The position numbers and the translations under genes were made by a program. From Aldehydirespirator sp965203575 (lineage in GTDB: Bacteria; Actinomycetota; Acidimicrobiia; Acidimicrobiales; Aldehydirespiratoraceae): a DNA stretch of 64,000 nt. This document shows, in pieces, positions 15,189 through 24,086 of the stretch (positions within the stretch are counted from its first letter, which is position 1; every line of letters starts with the position of its first letter). The notes beneath the pieces are model-generated. The model worked only from the letters and a program-made list of their open reading frames with translations, did not search any database and was not told where the DNA came from. The stretch is taken from assembly GCA_965203575.1 (NCBI GenBank), contig OZ241894.1, positions 248,001 to 312,000 of the forward strand, in the 5' to 3' direction.

Positions 15189-17267
15189 TCAGCCCATCAC
15201 CGCCCGCACGGCGGCCTCCACGGCGTCGGCACCGGGAACCACCGCGGCCTCCAGCGGTGGGCTGAACGGGATCGGCGCCGAGGCTGCGCCGACCCGGGCC
15301 ACCGGGGCCTCCAACTCTCCGAACAGCTCGGAATGCAACTGGGCGGCCAACTCGGCGCCGAAGCCGCCGAAGCGCCACGCCTCGTGGGCCACCACCGCCC
15401 GGCGGGTGCGGGCCACCGACTCCACCACGGTGTCGAAGTCGAGCGGCACCAGCGACCGCAGGTCGATCACCTCGACGTCTATGCCGTCGGAGGCCAGTTG
15501 CTCCGCGGCGGCCAGCGCGTTGAGGGCCATGGCCGAATAGGCCACCACGGTCACGTCGGCGCCGGGGCGGGTCACCGACGCCGATCCCAGCGGCACTCGA
15601 TAGTCGCCGGTGGGGACCGGGCCCCGCTGGGCGGTGATCTTCTTGTGCTCCAGGTAGATGACCGGGTCGGGGTCGTCGATGGCGCTGCGCAGCAGGCCCT
15701 TGGCGTCGGCCGGGTTCGACGGCGCCACCACCTTCAGGCCGGGCAGGTGGGTGAACAGCCCCTCCAGGCTGGAGGAGTGCTGGGACGCGGACGAGCGCAG
15801 CACCCCGTCGGAGGCCCGCAGCACCAGCGGGACCGACACCTGGCCGCCGAACATGTACCGGAACTTCGAGGCCTGGTTGACGATCTCGTCCATGGCCCCC
15901 AGCGTGAACTCCACGAAGCTCATGGACGCCACCGGCCGCAACCCCGCGGTGGCCGCGCCCACGGCAACGGCCACGATGATCGCCTCCGAGATGGGCATGT
16001 CGATGACCCGGCGGGATGCGAACTCTTCGACCAGGCCCCGGAACTGCCCGAAGTTGCCGCCCCAGGAGATGTCCTCTCCCAGAGCGAGCACGCTGTCGTC
16101 GGAACGCATCGCTGAGGCCATGGCGTCGACCGTGGCCTGACCGAAGGTCATGCGCCGCGTCGCGCCGGGCTCCCCGCCGGAGCCGTCACCGGGGGTCGCG
16201 GAGCCTCCTGCCGAACCCCCATCGGAGCCGCCATCGCGGGCCGCAGATGCCCGTACCGGACCCTGGTCCGAGCGACCAGCGGCGGCCGGCACCGGAGTGA
16301 ACACGTCGTCCAGGGCGCTGTCGGGGTCCGGGAGGGGTCCCGCCTCAGCCTGTTCCTCGGCGTCGCGCACCGTCGCGGCGGCGTCCTGGTACACCGACGC
16401 CCGGTACTCGGAGTCGAGCCAGCCCCGGTCGGTCAGCGTCTCCTCCCAGCGCTGGATCGGATCGCGGCCGCGATTCTCCTCCACCTCGGAAGCGTCCCGG
16501 TACACCTCGGCGTCGCCCACGTAGTGGCCTCCGAGACGGTAGGTGACCATGTTCAGCAGGGTCGGTCCCTCCCCGTCCCGGGCCCGCTGAACCGCCTCGG
16601 CCGCCGCGGCCGACACCGCGGCCACGTCGTTGCCGTCGACAGTCGCCCCCGCCATGCCGTAGGCGGTGGCCCTCACGGCCAAGTCCTCGACCGATGTGGT
16701 CCGGCTGCGGGCGGTGAACTGGGCGTACTGGTTGTTCTCGCACACGTACACCACGCCCAGCCGGTGCACCGAAGCGAAGTTGAGGGCCTCGTGGAAGGTC
16801 CCCTTGTTGATCCCGCCGTCGCCGAAGAAGCACACCGCCACGTGATCGGTGCCGCGGTGACGGGCCGCCAGCGCGGCACCCGCGGCAATCCCGAACCCGC
16901 CACCGACGATGCCGTTGGCGCCCAGCATCCCCAGCGAGAAGTCGGCCACGTGCATCGAGCCTCCCCGGCCCCGGCAGGCGCCCTCAGCCCGCCCGTAGAG
17001 CTCGGCCATCAGCGCGGCGGGCGACATGCCCTTGGCCAGGGCGTGCCCGTGACCCCGGTGGGTGGAGGTGATGTAGTCGTCGGGCCCGAGGCGGGAACAG
17101 ACGCCGGCGGCAATGGCCTCCTCGCCCAGGTAGGTGTGGACGAATCCGGGAAGCTTGCCCGCCTTGAACAGCTCCTCGACCCGGCTCTCGAACACCCTGA
17201 TCAGCACCATGGTCCGGTGCAGAGCCAAGGCCTCGGACCGCTCCAGGGCGGGCACCGCGCCGGTCAC
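15189..17267 (-). CDS. thiamine-diphosphate dehydrogenase E1, alpha and beta subunits fused
   Basis: 692 residues from a GTG that overlaps the SDR stop (GTGA). Residues 1-320 are an E1-alpha: YITSTHRGHGHALAKG, then the ThDP motif GDGGINKGTFHEALNFASV followed by ENNQYAQ. A Ser/Gly/Ala-rich linker spans about 330-370. From about residue 373 (MTFGQATVDAMASAM) it is an E1-beta, with ALGEDISWGGNFG, MPISEAIIVAVAVGAA and VIYLEHKK. Acetoin and branched-chain 2-oxoacid dehydrogenases normally encode these as two proteins. The enzyme should decarboxylate a 2-oxo acid (or cleave acetoin) and pass the acyl group to a lipoyl domain, which is encoded three genes upstream of it in the same operon. No E2 acyltransferase or E3 is present in the window. 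Confidence 0.9.
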   Translation of the reverse strand: MTGAVPALERSEALALHRTMVLIRVFESRVEELFKAGKLPGFVHTYLGEEAIAAGVCSRLGPDDYITSTHRGHGHALAKGMSPAALMAELYGRAEGACRGRGGSMHVADFSLGMLGANGIVGGGFGIAAGAALAARHRGTDHVAVCFFGDGGINKGTFHEALNFASVHRLGVVYVCENNQYAQFTARSRTTSVEDLAVRATAYGMAGATVDGNDVAAVSAAAAEAVQRARDGEGPTLLNMVTYRLGGHYVGDAEVYRDASEVEENRGRDPIQRWEETLTDRGWLDSEYRASVYQDAAATVRDAEEQAEAGPLPDPDSALDDVFTPVPAAAGRSDQGPVRASAARDGGSDGGSAGGSATPGDGSGGEPGATRRMTFGQATVDAMASAMRSDDSVLALGEDISWGGNFGQFRGLVEEFASRRVIDMPISEAIIVAVAVGAATAGLRPVASMSFVEFTLGAMDEIVNQASKFRYMFGGQVSVPLVLRASDGVLRSSASQHSSSLEGLFTHLPGLKVVAPSNPADAKGLLRSAIDDPDPVIYLEHKKITAQRGPVPTGDYRVPLGSASVTRPGADVTVVAYSAMALNALAAAEQLASDGIDVEVIDLRSLVPLDFDTVVESVARTRRAVVAHEAWRFGGFGAELAAQLHSELFGELEAPVARVGAASAPIPFSPPLEAAVVPGADAVEAAVRAVMG

Positions 17268-18025
17268 TGCGCCGTGTAGCCGCCGTCGACGGCGAGGATC
17301 TGGCCGGTGACCATGGCCGACGCAGGCCCGGCGAGGAACACCGCGGCACCGACCATGTCGGACGGCTCGGCCAGCCGGCCCAGTGGGGTGCGGCTCTCGA
17401 AGTAGTCCTTCAGCTCCGGCTCGAGTTCCCACTGGCGGCGCACGAGCGGTGTGGCCACGTGGCCGGGCGAGATGGCGTTGACCCTCACGTTGTGCGGGGC
17501 CCACTCCACTGCCAGCGTGCGGGTCATCTGGATCACCCCGCCCTTCGAGGCCTGGTAGCCGACACTGCCCGCGAAACCGACCTCGCCGACCACCGAGGCG
17601 ATGTTGACGATGGCGCCGCCGTTCCGCTGAGCGATCATGCGGCGGCCCACGGCGCGGCAGGTGCGGAACGCTCCGGTGAGGTTCACATCGATCACGTCGG
17701 CCCAGGTCCCGTCGTCGTAGTCCGCGGCCGGTCCGCGGCCGCCGATCCCGGCGCAGGTCACCAGCACGTCGATGCTGCCGGTCACAGACGCGGCCCGGGC
17801 CGCGAGGTCCTGCACCGACACCTCGTCGCGCACATCGACGGTGAAGGCCTCAGACCGGCCCGGTCCCAGGTGCTCGACCAGCGCCCGGTTCGGTTCACCA
17901 GCCGAATCGGCGCACACAACGAAGGCGCCGGCGTCGGCCAGCCCTTCGGCGATGGGCGCGCCCAGACCGCCGGCCGCGCCGGTCACCACCGCGACCCGGC
18001 CCTCCAGCGAGAAGGTCTCGCTCAT
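17264..18025 (-). CDS. short-chain dehydrogenase/reductase
   Basis: 253 residues. Classical SDR features: the NAD(P)-binding TGAAGGLG near residue 16, CAGIGG in place of NNAG, the catalytic Ser region IVNIASVVGEVGF, and YQASK. The C-terminus VDGGYTAQ is typical. Its start overlaps the lipoyl gene stop (ATGA) and its stop overlaps the E1 start, so all three are translated together. It probably oxidises or reduces an alcohol or ketone in the same pathway. D40-like acidic residue (CADSAG) after the second strand suggests NAD rather than NADP. Confidence 0.9.
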   Translation of the reverse strand: MSETFSLEGRVAVVTGAAGGLGAPIAEGLADAGAFVVCADSAGEPNRALVEHLGPGRSEAFTVDVRDEVSVQDLAARAASVTGSIDVLVTCAGIGGRGPAADYDDGTWADVIDVNLTGAFRTCRAVGRRMIAQRNGGAIVNIASVVGEVGFAGSVGYQASKGGVIQMTRTLAVEWAPHNVRVNAISPGHVATPLVRRQWELEPELKDYFESRTPLGRLAEPSDMVGAAVFLAGPASAMVTGQILAVDGGYTAQ

Positions 18026-18288
18026 GCCCCAGAAACGATCGCCAGGACTGTGCCCACCGTCACCTCTTCGTCGCCGGCCGGCACCAGGATTCTGAGCCGG
18101 CCCGAAGCCGGGGCCTCCAGTTCGGTCTCAGCCTTGTCGGTGTCGATCACGACCACGGATTCGCCTGCGGCGACCAGCGAGCCGTCTTCGACCAGCCATT
18201 CCACCACCAGCACCTGCTCCACCACCCCCATCTGGGGGATCGTCAGCTCGGCGCCGGCGGGCGCGGCGCTCTCCTCAGATGTGGCCAT
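18022..18288 (-). CDS. stand-alone lipoyl-domain carrier protein
   Basis: 88 residues from the ATG at 18288, which has GGGAGGG about 12 bases upstream. The whole protein is one lipoyl/biotinyl barrel; the modified Lys is residue 52 in DTDKAETELEAP, the lipoate form of the hairpin. In normal 2-oxoacid dehydrogenases this domain is the N-terminus of the E2 acyltransferase, but here no catalytic domain follows. It is probably the swinging arm for the fused E1 encoded downstream. The start overlaps the end of the RraA-like gene by 14 bases. Confidence 0.88.
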   Translation of the reverse strand: MATSEESAAPAGAELTIPQMGVVEQVLVVEWLVEDGSLVAAGESVVVIDTDKAETELEAPASGRLRILVPAGDEEVTVGTVLAIVSGA

Positions 18289-18946
18289 GGCGCTCGAGTC
18301 CCTCCCACGGAGTGGCGCCGGCTCGCATGTCGGCCCGCACCAGCTCCTCGGACCCCACAATCGATTCGGACTGCAGCAGCACCCTCTCCGCCTCGGGTCC
18401 GGCCACCACCAGGACGCCGTCGCGGTCGCCGACTATCAGATCACCGGGCTCCACGGTCACGTCGCCGATGGTGACCGGCACCTGGGAGGCGACCATCTCC
18501 CAGCGCCCGATGGCATTGAGCGGCGACAGGTCCCGGTAGAAGACCTGCAGGCCGATGTCGAGCAGGCCGTCGAGGTCGCGCAGGTTGCCTTCGAGCACCA
18601 CGCCCGCACAGCCGTACTGCTGGGCCGAGTTGCCGGTCAGCTCCCCGAAGTGTCCCACCTCGCTGTCGGGGTTGCACGACACCAGAATCGAGTCGGGCGT
18701 CAGCTCCTTGAACATCTCCAGGTACGACCTGATGCGCTCCAGGCCCGGGTCCCATCCCACGCCCGGGCGGATGGCCCGACCCTCCAGCGTGTAGGCGATG
18801 CCGGCCATGCGCACGTCGGGCAGCAGGGGCTTCAGCCCGCTGGGCAGCACCCGCTCGGGCAGGTCCAGCTCGTACAGGGCGTCACACACCACCGACACGC
18901 CGATGCGGCGGTAGCGGGCGCACAACTCTGAGGTCGCGATGGTCAT
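18275..18946 (-). CDS. RraA-like protein (possible oxaloacetate decarboxylase / HMG-type aldolase)
   Basis: 223 residues from the ATG at 18946 with GAGGAGGG upstream. The fold is shown by VVCDALYELDLPERVLPSG, GCAGVVLEGNLRDLDGL, where G..D..RD carries the metal-binding and catalytic residues, and VEPGDLIVGDRDGVLVV. RraA-fold enzymes in catabolic operons are class II pyruvate aldolases or oxaloacetate decarboxylases; the RraA of E. coli itself regulates RNase E. Operon context with an aminotransferase and an E1 favours an aldolase or decarboxylase acting on a 2-oxo acid. Confidence 0.82.
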   Translation of the reverse strand: MTIATSELCARYRRIGVSVVCDALYELDLPERVLPSGLKPLLPDVRMAGIAYTLEGRAIRPGVGWDPGLERIRSYLEMFKELTPDSILVSCNPDSEVGHFGELTGNSAQQYGCAGVVLEGNLRDLDGLLDIGLQVFYRDLSPLNAIGRWEMVASQVPVTIGDVTVEPGDLIVGDRDGVLVVAGPEAERVLLQSESIVGSEELVRADMRAGATPWEGLERHGHI

Positions 18947-18956
18947 GAACCCTCCT

Positions 18957-20222
18957 CTAACTCGTGGCCTCGTCCAGGTAGTGCAGCGCAGCCAGGGCGT
19001 AGATGCTGGCCGACAGGGCCGCGCCGTCGGCGTCCATGTACTCGTTGGGGCTGTGGGCCCTCGGCAGCATCCCGGGCCCGAACGCGGCCACGGTGGGGAT
19101 CCCGGCACCGAGCTGGAAGTAGGGCGCGTCGGTGGCTCCGGGAAAGGCGTCGAGCTCGGGCGCAGTCCCGAGCACCTCCCCAGCCGCGGCGACAAGGGCC
19201 GCCACCACCGGATGGTCGGCGTCGATCTCGACCGCGGGGACCATCAGATGCCACCGCAGCTCGGCCCGCAGCTCCGGATCGTCGGCCATGGCGTCGACCA
19301 GGAACCGTTCGAGGTCGGCCTTGACCGACTCCTCGGTCATCCCCGGCAGGGTCCGCACATCGCAGGCGAACTCGGCGTTTCCCGGGTAGACGCCGTAGAA
19401 CACTCCCCCCTCGGCCATCACCCCGACGTTGACGGTGGGACCCACGGGGCACAGCGGGTGCTCCTCGTAGGTGAGGTACGCCTTGAACTCGCGGTCCATG
19501 CGGTCGATGAGGCGGGCCATCTTGACGGTGGCGTTGACGCCGGGCAGGCGGTCCGAGATCGACGAGTGCATCTGGGTTCCGAATACGGCGATCTTGAACA
19601 GGGCCGCGCCCCGCGAGACGAGGTGGACGGACTGCCACTCCTCGGTGATGCCGCTCGGCTCCCCGATGACGGCGGCGTCGGCGCTCAAATGGCCGTTGTC
19701 GGCCAGCCACTTGGACCCGAACTGTGCGCCGGCCTCCTCGTCGGCGGTGAACACCAGCACCAGCTCGCCCGCGAAGCCGTCGCCGGCCTGTTGGGCGTGC
19801 TTCAGGGCGGCCGCGGCGTACATCATCCCGGCCACCGCAGCCTTCATGTCTCCGGAGCCCAGGCCGATGAGATCGCCGTCGCGCAGCACCGGATCCCAGG
19901 GGTCGGTCTCCCAGGCGTCCATGTCACCGGCCGGCTTGGTGTCGATGTGTCCCGACAGGATCAGCGTCGGCCCTGGCGCCGTGCCCCGGACCCGAGCCAG
20001 CACGTTGGGGCGGGTCTCATCGAAACCCACCCGGGTGATGTCGTCGACACCGAGCTCCCTCAGCCTCTCGGTGATGAGGTCGGCCACGGCCCGCTCGTCG
20101 CCGGGCGGGTTCGGGGACGGGGTCCGGATCAAGTCGCGGGCCAGTTCCAGCACCTCGGCGTCCCGCCCGTCGAGATAGCTGCGGACGCGCTCGGCCATCC
20201 CGTTCGCTTGAGTCGAGTTCAT
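18957..20222 (-). CDS. M20-family metallopeptidase / N-acyl-amino-acid deacylase
   Basis: 421 residues from the ATG at 20222 (AGGAAGGA upstream). M20 motifs are present: LILSGHIDTKPAG with the first metal His and Asp, LIGLGSGDMKAAVAGMM, the general-base FTADEEAG, and VIGEPSG; the dimerisation insert follows, and the last metal His is in MLPRAHSPNEYMD. The ArgE/DapE/CPG2 group removes acyl groups from amino acids or cleaves dipeptides. In this operon it probably supplies the free amino acid to the aminotransferase gene just upstream (35 bases away). Confidence 0.9.
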   Translation of the reverse strand: MNSTQANGMAERVRSYLDGRDAEVLELARDLIRTPSPNPPGDERAVADLITERLRELGVDDITRVGFDETRPNVLARVRGTAPGPTLILSGHIDTKPAGDMDAWETDPWDPVLRDGDLIGLGSGDMKAAVAGMMYAAAALKHAQQAGDGFAGELVLVFTADEEAGAQFGSKWLADNGHLSADAAVIGEPSGITEEWQSVHLVSRGAALFKIAVFGTQMHSSISDRLPGVNATVKMARLIDRMDREFKAYLTYEEHPLCPVGPTVNVGVMAEGGVFYGVYPGNAEFACDVRTLPGMTEESVKADLERFLVDAMADDPELRAELRWHLMVPAVEIDADHPVVAALVAAAGEVLGTAPELDAFPGATDAPYFQLGAGIPTVAAFGPGMLPRAHSPNEYMDADGAALSASIYALAALHYLDEATS

Positions 20223-20257
20223 GGCGCCGTGTTCCTTCCTGTTGTCCGTAATTCTCC

Positions 20258-21415
20258 CTACCGGTGCAGCGCCTTGGCCAGGCGACGGACACCCTCCGTT
20301 ATCGCCTGCTCCTCCGCGGCCAGGGAGATGCGCGCCCAGCCACGGCCGGCGGGACCGAACACCGAGCCGGGCGCCACGCTCACCGATTCTGATTCCAGCA
20401 GCGCCAGAGCGAAGTCGAGGTCGTCGACGCCCGCCGCGGAGACGTCCAGCAGCATGTAGAGGGTGCCGTCGGAGGGCACCGCCCGCACGCCGGCCGCGGC
20501 CGCGGCATCCAAGGCCGCTCCCCGCCGGCACCGGTAGGCGGCCAGCATCTCGTCATAGGGGGCACGCGGCCCCGTGAGGGCAGCCTCGGCCGCCTTCTGG
20601 GAGATGGTGCTGGGGCACGACACCAGGGGCTCCTGCAGCTTGCGCAGCAGATCGGCCACCGGCCGCGGCGCGGCCGCATATCCCACGCGCCATCCGGTCA
20701 TGGCGTACACCTTGGAGAAGCTGCAAACGGTGATCACCCGCCCGTCGGCGTCCAGGGGCGCGGCCGCGGTGTGCACGCAGCCGGGCGAGAGCACCATCTC
20801 GTCGTACACCTCGTCGCACAGGAGCCAGATGTCGTGGCGTGCGGCGAACTCCACGAGGTCTCCCATCAGCGGGGCCGGATACACCGCGCCGGTCGGGTTG
20901 GCCGGTGTGTTGACGAACAGGATCCTCGTTCGTTCCGTTACCAGCGCCTCGAGCTGCCCCACGTCGGGCAGGAAGCCGTTGTCGGCCGACAGCGGGTAGA
21001 ACACCGGCCGGCTCCCCAGCAACCGGATGGTCTCGTCCATGTTGGGGAAGCCCGGAGTCGGCAGCAGCACCTCGTCGCCGGTCTCAAGCAGGGCCAGGTA
21101 CACCGAGTACAGCGCGTTCATGGCTCCAGGGGTGACCACGATCTCGTCGGTGGAGGCTTCGATGCCGTTGATGTTGCGGAGCTTGTCGGCGAGCAGCTCC
21201 CGCAGGCTCAGCAGGCCCCCGTTGGGGCCGTAGCCGGTGTGGCCGTCGCGAGCAGCCTTGGCCGCCGCCTCGATGACATGGGCGGGGGTGGTGAAGCTGG
21301 GCTCGCCCACCTCCAACCGGATCACGTCGCCGCCGAGCCGAGCGGCGGCGTCGAAGAGGACCCTGATCTCCGACCGGCGCAGCGAATCGGCCCGGCCGGC
21401 GGGAGTCCTCGTCAC
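20258..21415 (-). CDS. class I/II PLP-dependent aminotransferase
   Basis: 385 residues from a GTG overlapping the stop of the PNPOx-like gene (GTGA). Fold type I motifs: YGPNGGLLSLRELLADKL, NTPANPTGAVY with the PLP-contacting Asn, LLCDEVYDEMV, CSFSKVYAMTGWRVGYAAA with the PLP Lys, and the C-terminal carboxylate-binding Arg in RISLA. It belongs to the aspartate/aromatic aminotransferase branch. A clear paralogue lies at 41236-42387. It should convert an amino acid into a 2-oxo acid that feeds the RraA-like and E1 enzymes. Confidence 0.9.
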   Translation of the reverse strand: MTRTPAGRADSLRRSEIRVLFDAAARLGGDVIRLEVGEPSFTTPAHVIEAAAKAARDGHTGYGPNGGLLSLRELLADKLRNINGIEASTDEIVVTPGAMNALYSVYLALLETGDEVLLPTPGFPNMDETIRLLGSRPVFYPLSADNGFLPDVGQLEALVTERTRILFVNTPANPTGAVYPAPLMGDLVEFAARHDIWLLCDEVYDEMVLSPGCVHTAAAPLDADGRVITVCSFSKVYAMTGWRVGYAAAPRPVADLLRKLQEPLVSCPSTISQKAAEAALTGPRAPYDEMLAAYRCRRGAALDAAAAAGVRAVPSDGTLYMLLDVSAAGVDDLDFALALLESESVSVAPGSVFGPAGRGWARISLAAEEQAITEGVRRLAKALHR

Positions 21416-21975
21416 CGGGAACGGGCCGCGGCTTGAGCCTCGAGGTCGGGGCGCTGGCCGGGATCGAAGTAGCGCAGCGCCCAGTCCGCGCCCTGCCAGG
21501 TCACCAGGCGGCCGTCGCGGGGCACGAGCCGCACCAGGTATCGCTCCCAGCCCCACGACATCTTGAGCTGCTCCGGCCCGTCGGGCCCGGTGTAGCGGGC
21601 GGCCATCTCCTCGGCCACGGGCACCCACTGCGAGCCCTCGCCCACGGCCGGGCCCTCGACGATCTCGGCCGTGCACTGGGCCAGCACCTTGCGGATCCGG
21701 GGGTGGGCCAACTCCTCTATGCAGACCGCGCAGCGGGGATCGCGGCGCAGATCCTCGACCCACTCCGAGCGCTTGCGCCCCACCACCAGGAAGGCCTCGC
21801 CGTCCCACTGGTACCAGAGCGGCACCACCATGGGCCAGCCGTCCGACTTGAGGTGGCACAGCTTGAGCAGCCAGGTGCTGTCGGCGCTGGCCAGGAAGTC
21901 CTCGACCTGCGCTGCGGGGATACCGCCGGCGCCGGAGTCCTCCTCGTAGTACCGCTCCTGCTTGAATTCGCTCAT
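21412..21975 (-). CDS. PNPOx-like split-barrel flavin protein
   Basis: 187 residues from the ATG at 21975. The split-barrel fold is seen in STWLLKLCHLKSDGWPMVVP, LWYQWDGEAFLVVGRKRSEW and DPRCAVCIEE. Family members bind FMN or F420, and some are haem or regulatory binders. It shares the WPMV-P-WYQWDGEA block with the proteins at 43534 and 62613 but is more distant from them. It is the first gene of the seven-gene operon and divergent from the CocE hydrolase, with a 51-base gap between starts. Confidence 0.8.
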   Translation of the reverse strand: MSEFKQERYYEEDSGAGGIPAAQVEDFLASADSTWLLKLCHLKSDGWPMVVPLWYQWDGEAFLVVGRKRSEWVEDLRRDPRCAVCIEELAHPRIRKVLAQCTAEIVEGPAVGEGSQWVPVAEEMAARYTGPDGPEQLKMSWGWERYLVRLVPRDGRLVTWQGADWALRYFDPGQRPDLEAQAAARSR

Positions 21976-22026
21976 CGACACACTCCCCAGTCGGTCGAGC
22001 CGATACTGACACACCTCTGAGGCGCC

Positions 22027-23766
22027 ATGACAATCGAGAACCTTCCCGGACTGCCGGTCACCGTCGAGCGGGATGTGCCCGCGGCGATGCGCGACAGCAC
22101 CGTGCTGCGGGCCGACGTGTACCGCCCGGCGGACCAGCCCGCGGGCGGCGTCCCGGTCCTGCTGGCCCGGAGCCCCTACGACAAGCGGGTCAACGTGTCC
22201 ACCTTCGGCAACGCCCACCCGGCCTGGTACGCGTCCCACGGCTACATGGTGGTTATCCAGGACTCCAGGGGCCGCTACACCTCGGAGGGGGACTTCTACC
22301 CGTTCGCGCACGAGATGGACGACGGATACGACACCGTCGAATGGGCCGCGGGCCTGCCGGGATCGAACGGCGACGTGGGCATGTTCGGGTTCTCCTATGT
22401 CGGCGCCACCCAGCTGCTGGCCGCGGTGACGAGGCCCCCGTCGCTGCGCAGCATCGCGCCCGGCTTCACCGCCTCGCAGTACTACGACGGCTGGACCTAC
22501 AACGGCGGCGCGCTGGCCGCGGCCTTCGTGTGCTACTGGGCCAACCTGCTGGCCATGGGGTCGGCAGTGCGGGCCGAGGACCGGGCCGCAGTCGACGCCC
22601 TCGGCGCATCGCTCGGCGCGGCCGAGGGCTGGTTCTGGTCGCTGCCGCTGTCGGAGTTCCCGCCGCTGCAAGGCGGCTACGCGCCCTACTTCTACGACTG
22701 GGTGGAGCACTGCACCTACGACGACTACTGGAAGCAGTGGAGCATCGACTCCGACTACAGCCGCATCGAGGTACCGGCCCTGCACTTCGGGGGCTGGTGG
22801 GACGTGTTCCTGGGCGGGACGGTGAAGAACTTCACCGGGCTGCGGACCTCAGCCGGAACGGAAGCGGCCCGCGGGGCCCAGAAGCTGCTGGTGGGCCCGT
22901 GGACGCACATGCCGTGGACGCCGGTGAGCCGCTGCGGCGGTGACGGCCCGAGCACCAACGAGATCGACGACTGGCAGCTGCGCTGGTTCGACCAGACGCT
23001 CAAGGGGATCGACACCGGAGTGCTCGACCATCCGGTGACCGTGTTCACCCTCGACGGCGGATGGCGGGATCTCGACGGGTGGCCGCCCTCCGACACGGCC
23101 GCCGAGGACTGGTACATCCACTCCGGGGGGCGGGCCAACTCCAAGTTCGGCGACGGCACCCTCGACCGGGATCCGCCCGCGGCCGAGCCGCCCGACATCT
23201 TCGTCTACGACCCCGGCGTGCCCATTCCCAGCATGGGCGGCCACTCGTGCTGCTTCGACACCATCACCCCGATGGGCCCCGCCGACCAGCACCAGGCCGA
23301 GGTGTCGCGCATGATCCTCGTGTACACCTCCGAGCCCCTGGCGGACGACATCGAGCTGCTCGGCGACGTGTCGGTGACGCTGTACGCGGCCAGCACCGCC
23401 ACCGACACCGACTTCACCGCCAGGCTGTGCGTGGTCGATGCCAGCGGCCGCAGCGTCAACCTCCAGGAAGGCATCCTGAGGGCCCGCTACCGCCGCTCGC
23501 TCAGCGAGCCCGAGCCGCTCGTGCCCGGCGAGGTCTACGATCTGCGCATCGAGCTAGGCCCGGTCGGCGCCCATGTGCCGGCCGGGTCGCGGCTCCGGCT
23601 CGACATCTCCAGCTCGGACTTCCCGCAGTGGGACCGCAACCTCAACACCGGCGGAACGCCCCTGGCCGAGAGTGCCCTAGTAGCCGCGCCGGCAACGCAG
23701 ACGGTCCTGCACACCGCCGACCACCCGACCACGATCACCCTGCCCGTCCGCCGAAGTGACGAGTAG
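22027..23766 (+). CDS. CocE/NonD family hydrolase
   Basis: 579 residues from the ATG at 22027. The alpha/beta-hydrolase domain contains DVYRPA, LLARSPYDKR, VVIQDSRGRYTSEGDF and the nucleophile Ser in GMFGFSYVGATQ. The acidic residue is in HFGGWWDVF and the His in VGPWTHMPWTP. The C-terminal half is the jelly-roll X-Pro dipeptidyl-peptidase-type domain. Known members are cocaine esterase and alpha-amino-acid ester or beta-lactam ester hydrolases. There is no signal peptide, so it is cytoplasmic. A second, shorter family member is at 47631-49187. Confidence 0.9.
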   Translation: MTIENLPGLPVTVERDVPAAMRDSTVLRADVYRPADQPAGGVPVLLARSPYDKRVNVSTFGNAHPAWYASHGYMVVIQDSRGRYTSEGDFYPFAHEMDDGYDTVEWAAGLPGSNGDVGMFGFSYVGATQLLAAVTRPPSLRSIAPGFTASQYYDGWTYNGGALAAAFVCYWANLLAMGSAVRAEDRAAVDALGASLGAAEGWFWSLPLSEFPPLQGGYAPYFYDWVEHCTYDDYWKQWSIDSDYSRIEVPALHFGGWWDVFLGGTVKNFTGLRTSAGTEAARGAQKLLVGPWTHMPWTPVSRCGGDGPSTNEIDDWQLRWFDQTLKGIDTGVLDHPVTVFTLDGGWRDLDGWPPSDTAAEDWYIHSGGRANSKFGDGTLDRDPPAAEPPDIFVYDPGVPIPSMGGHSCCFDTITPMGPADQHQAEVSRMILVYTSEPLADDIELLGDVSVTLYAASTATDTDFTARLCVVDASGRSVNLQEGILRARYRRSLSEPEPLVPGEVYDLRIELGPVGAHVPAGSRLRLDISSSDFPQWDRNLNTGGTPLAESALVAAPATQTVLHTADHPTTITLPVRRSDE

Positions 23767-23807
23767 TCTTGCCCGACAGGCACGAACCCCGACAACGGGA
23801 CAGAGGC

Positions 23808-24086
23808 ATGACGGTCACGGCACGATCGAAGGATGCCACAGCAGAACAGGTGCGTCAGTGGGCTGCCGCGGCTGCCCAGAATGCGGTCGTCGCCGATGCG
23901 GAGGACACCGAGTACCTGGTCGCGACCGTCGAGGGCTGCCCCGGGGCGTGGGCCTACGGAACGACGGCGGAGGACGCCGTCGCTTACCTGGAATCGGTGC
24001 TGATCGGATGGGCCGATCTCAAGCTGGCCGACGGCGACACCGACATTCCGGTCATGGGAGGAATCAGGCTCGTTACTGAGCCATGA
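23808..24086 (+). CDS. hicB: HicB-like antitoxin
   Basis: 92 residues from the ATG at 23808. The partly degraded RNase-H-like fold of HicB is visible as EYLVATVEGCPGAWAYGTTAEDAVAYLESVLIG (read as YLV-VEGCPG-AYG-TAEDA). A DNA-binding domain is not evident. The stop overlaps the next ATG (ATGA), the order antitoxin then toxin. In type II HicAB systems HicB neutralises the HicA mRNA interferase and represses the operon. Confidence 0.75.
   Translation: MTVTARSKDATAEQVRQWAAAAAQNAVVADAEDTEYLVATVEGCPGAWAYGTTAEDAVAYLESVLIGWADLKLADGDTDIPVMGGIRLVTEP

Noticed and set aside
17459..18931. 490-residue plus-strand open frame opposite the SDR, lipoyl and RraA-like genes
   Set aside because: Antisense shadow without motifs; the three minus-strand genes have clear families and coupled starts and stops.
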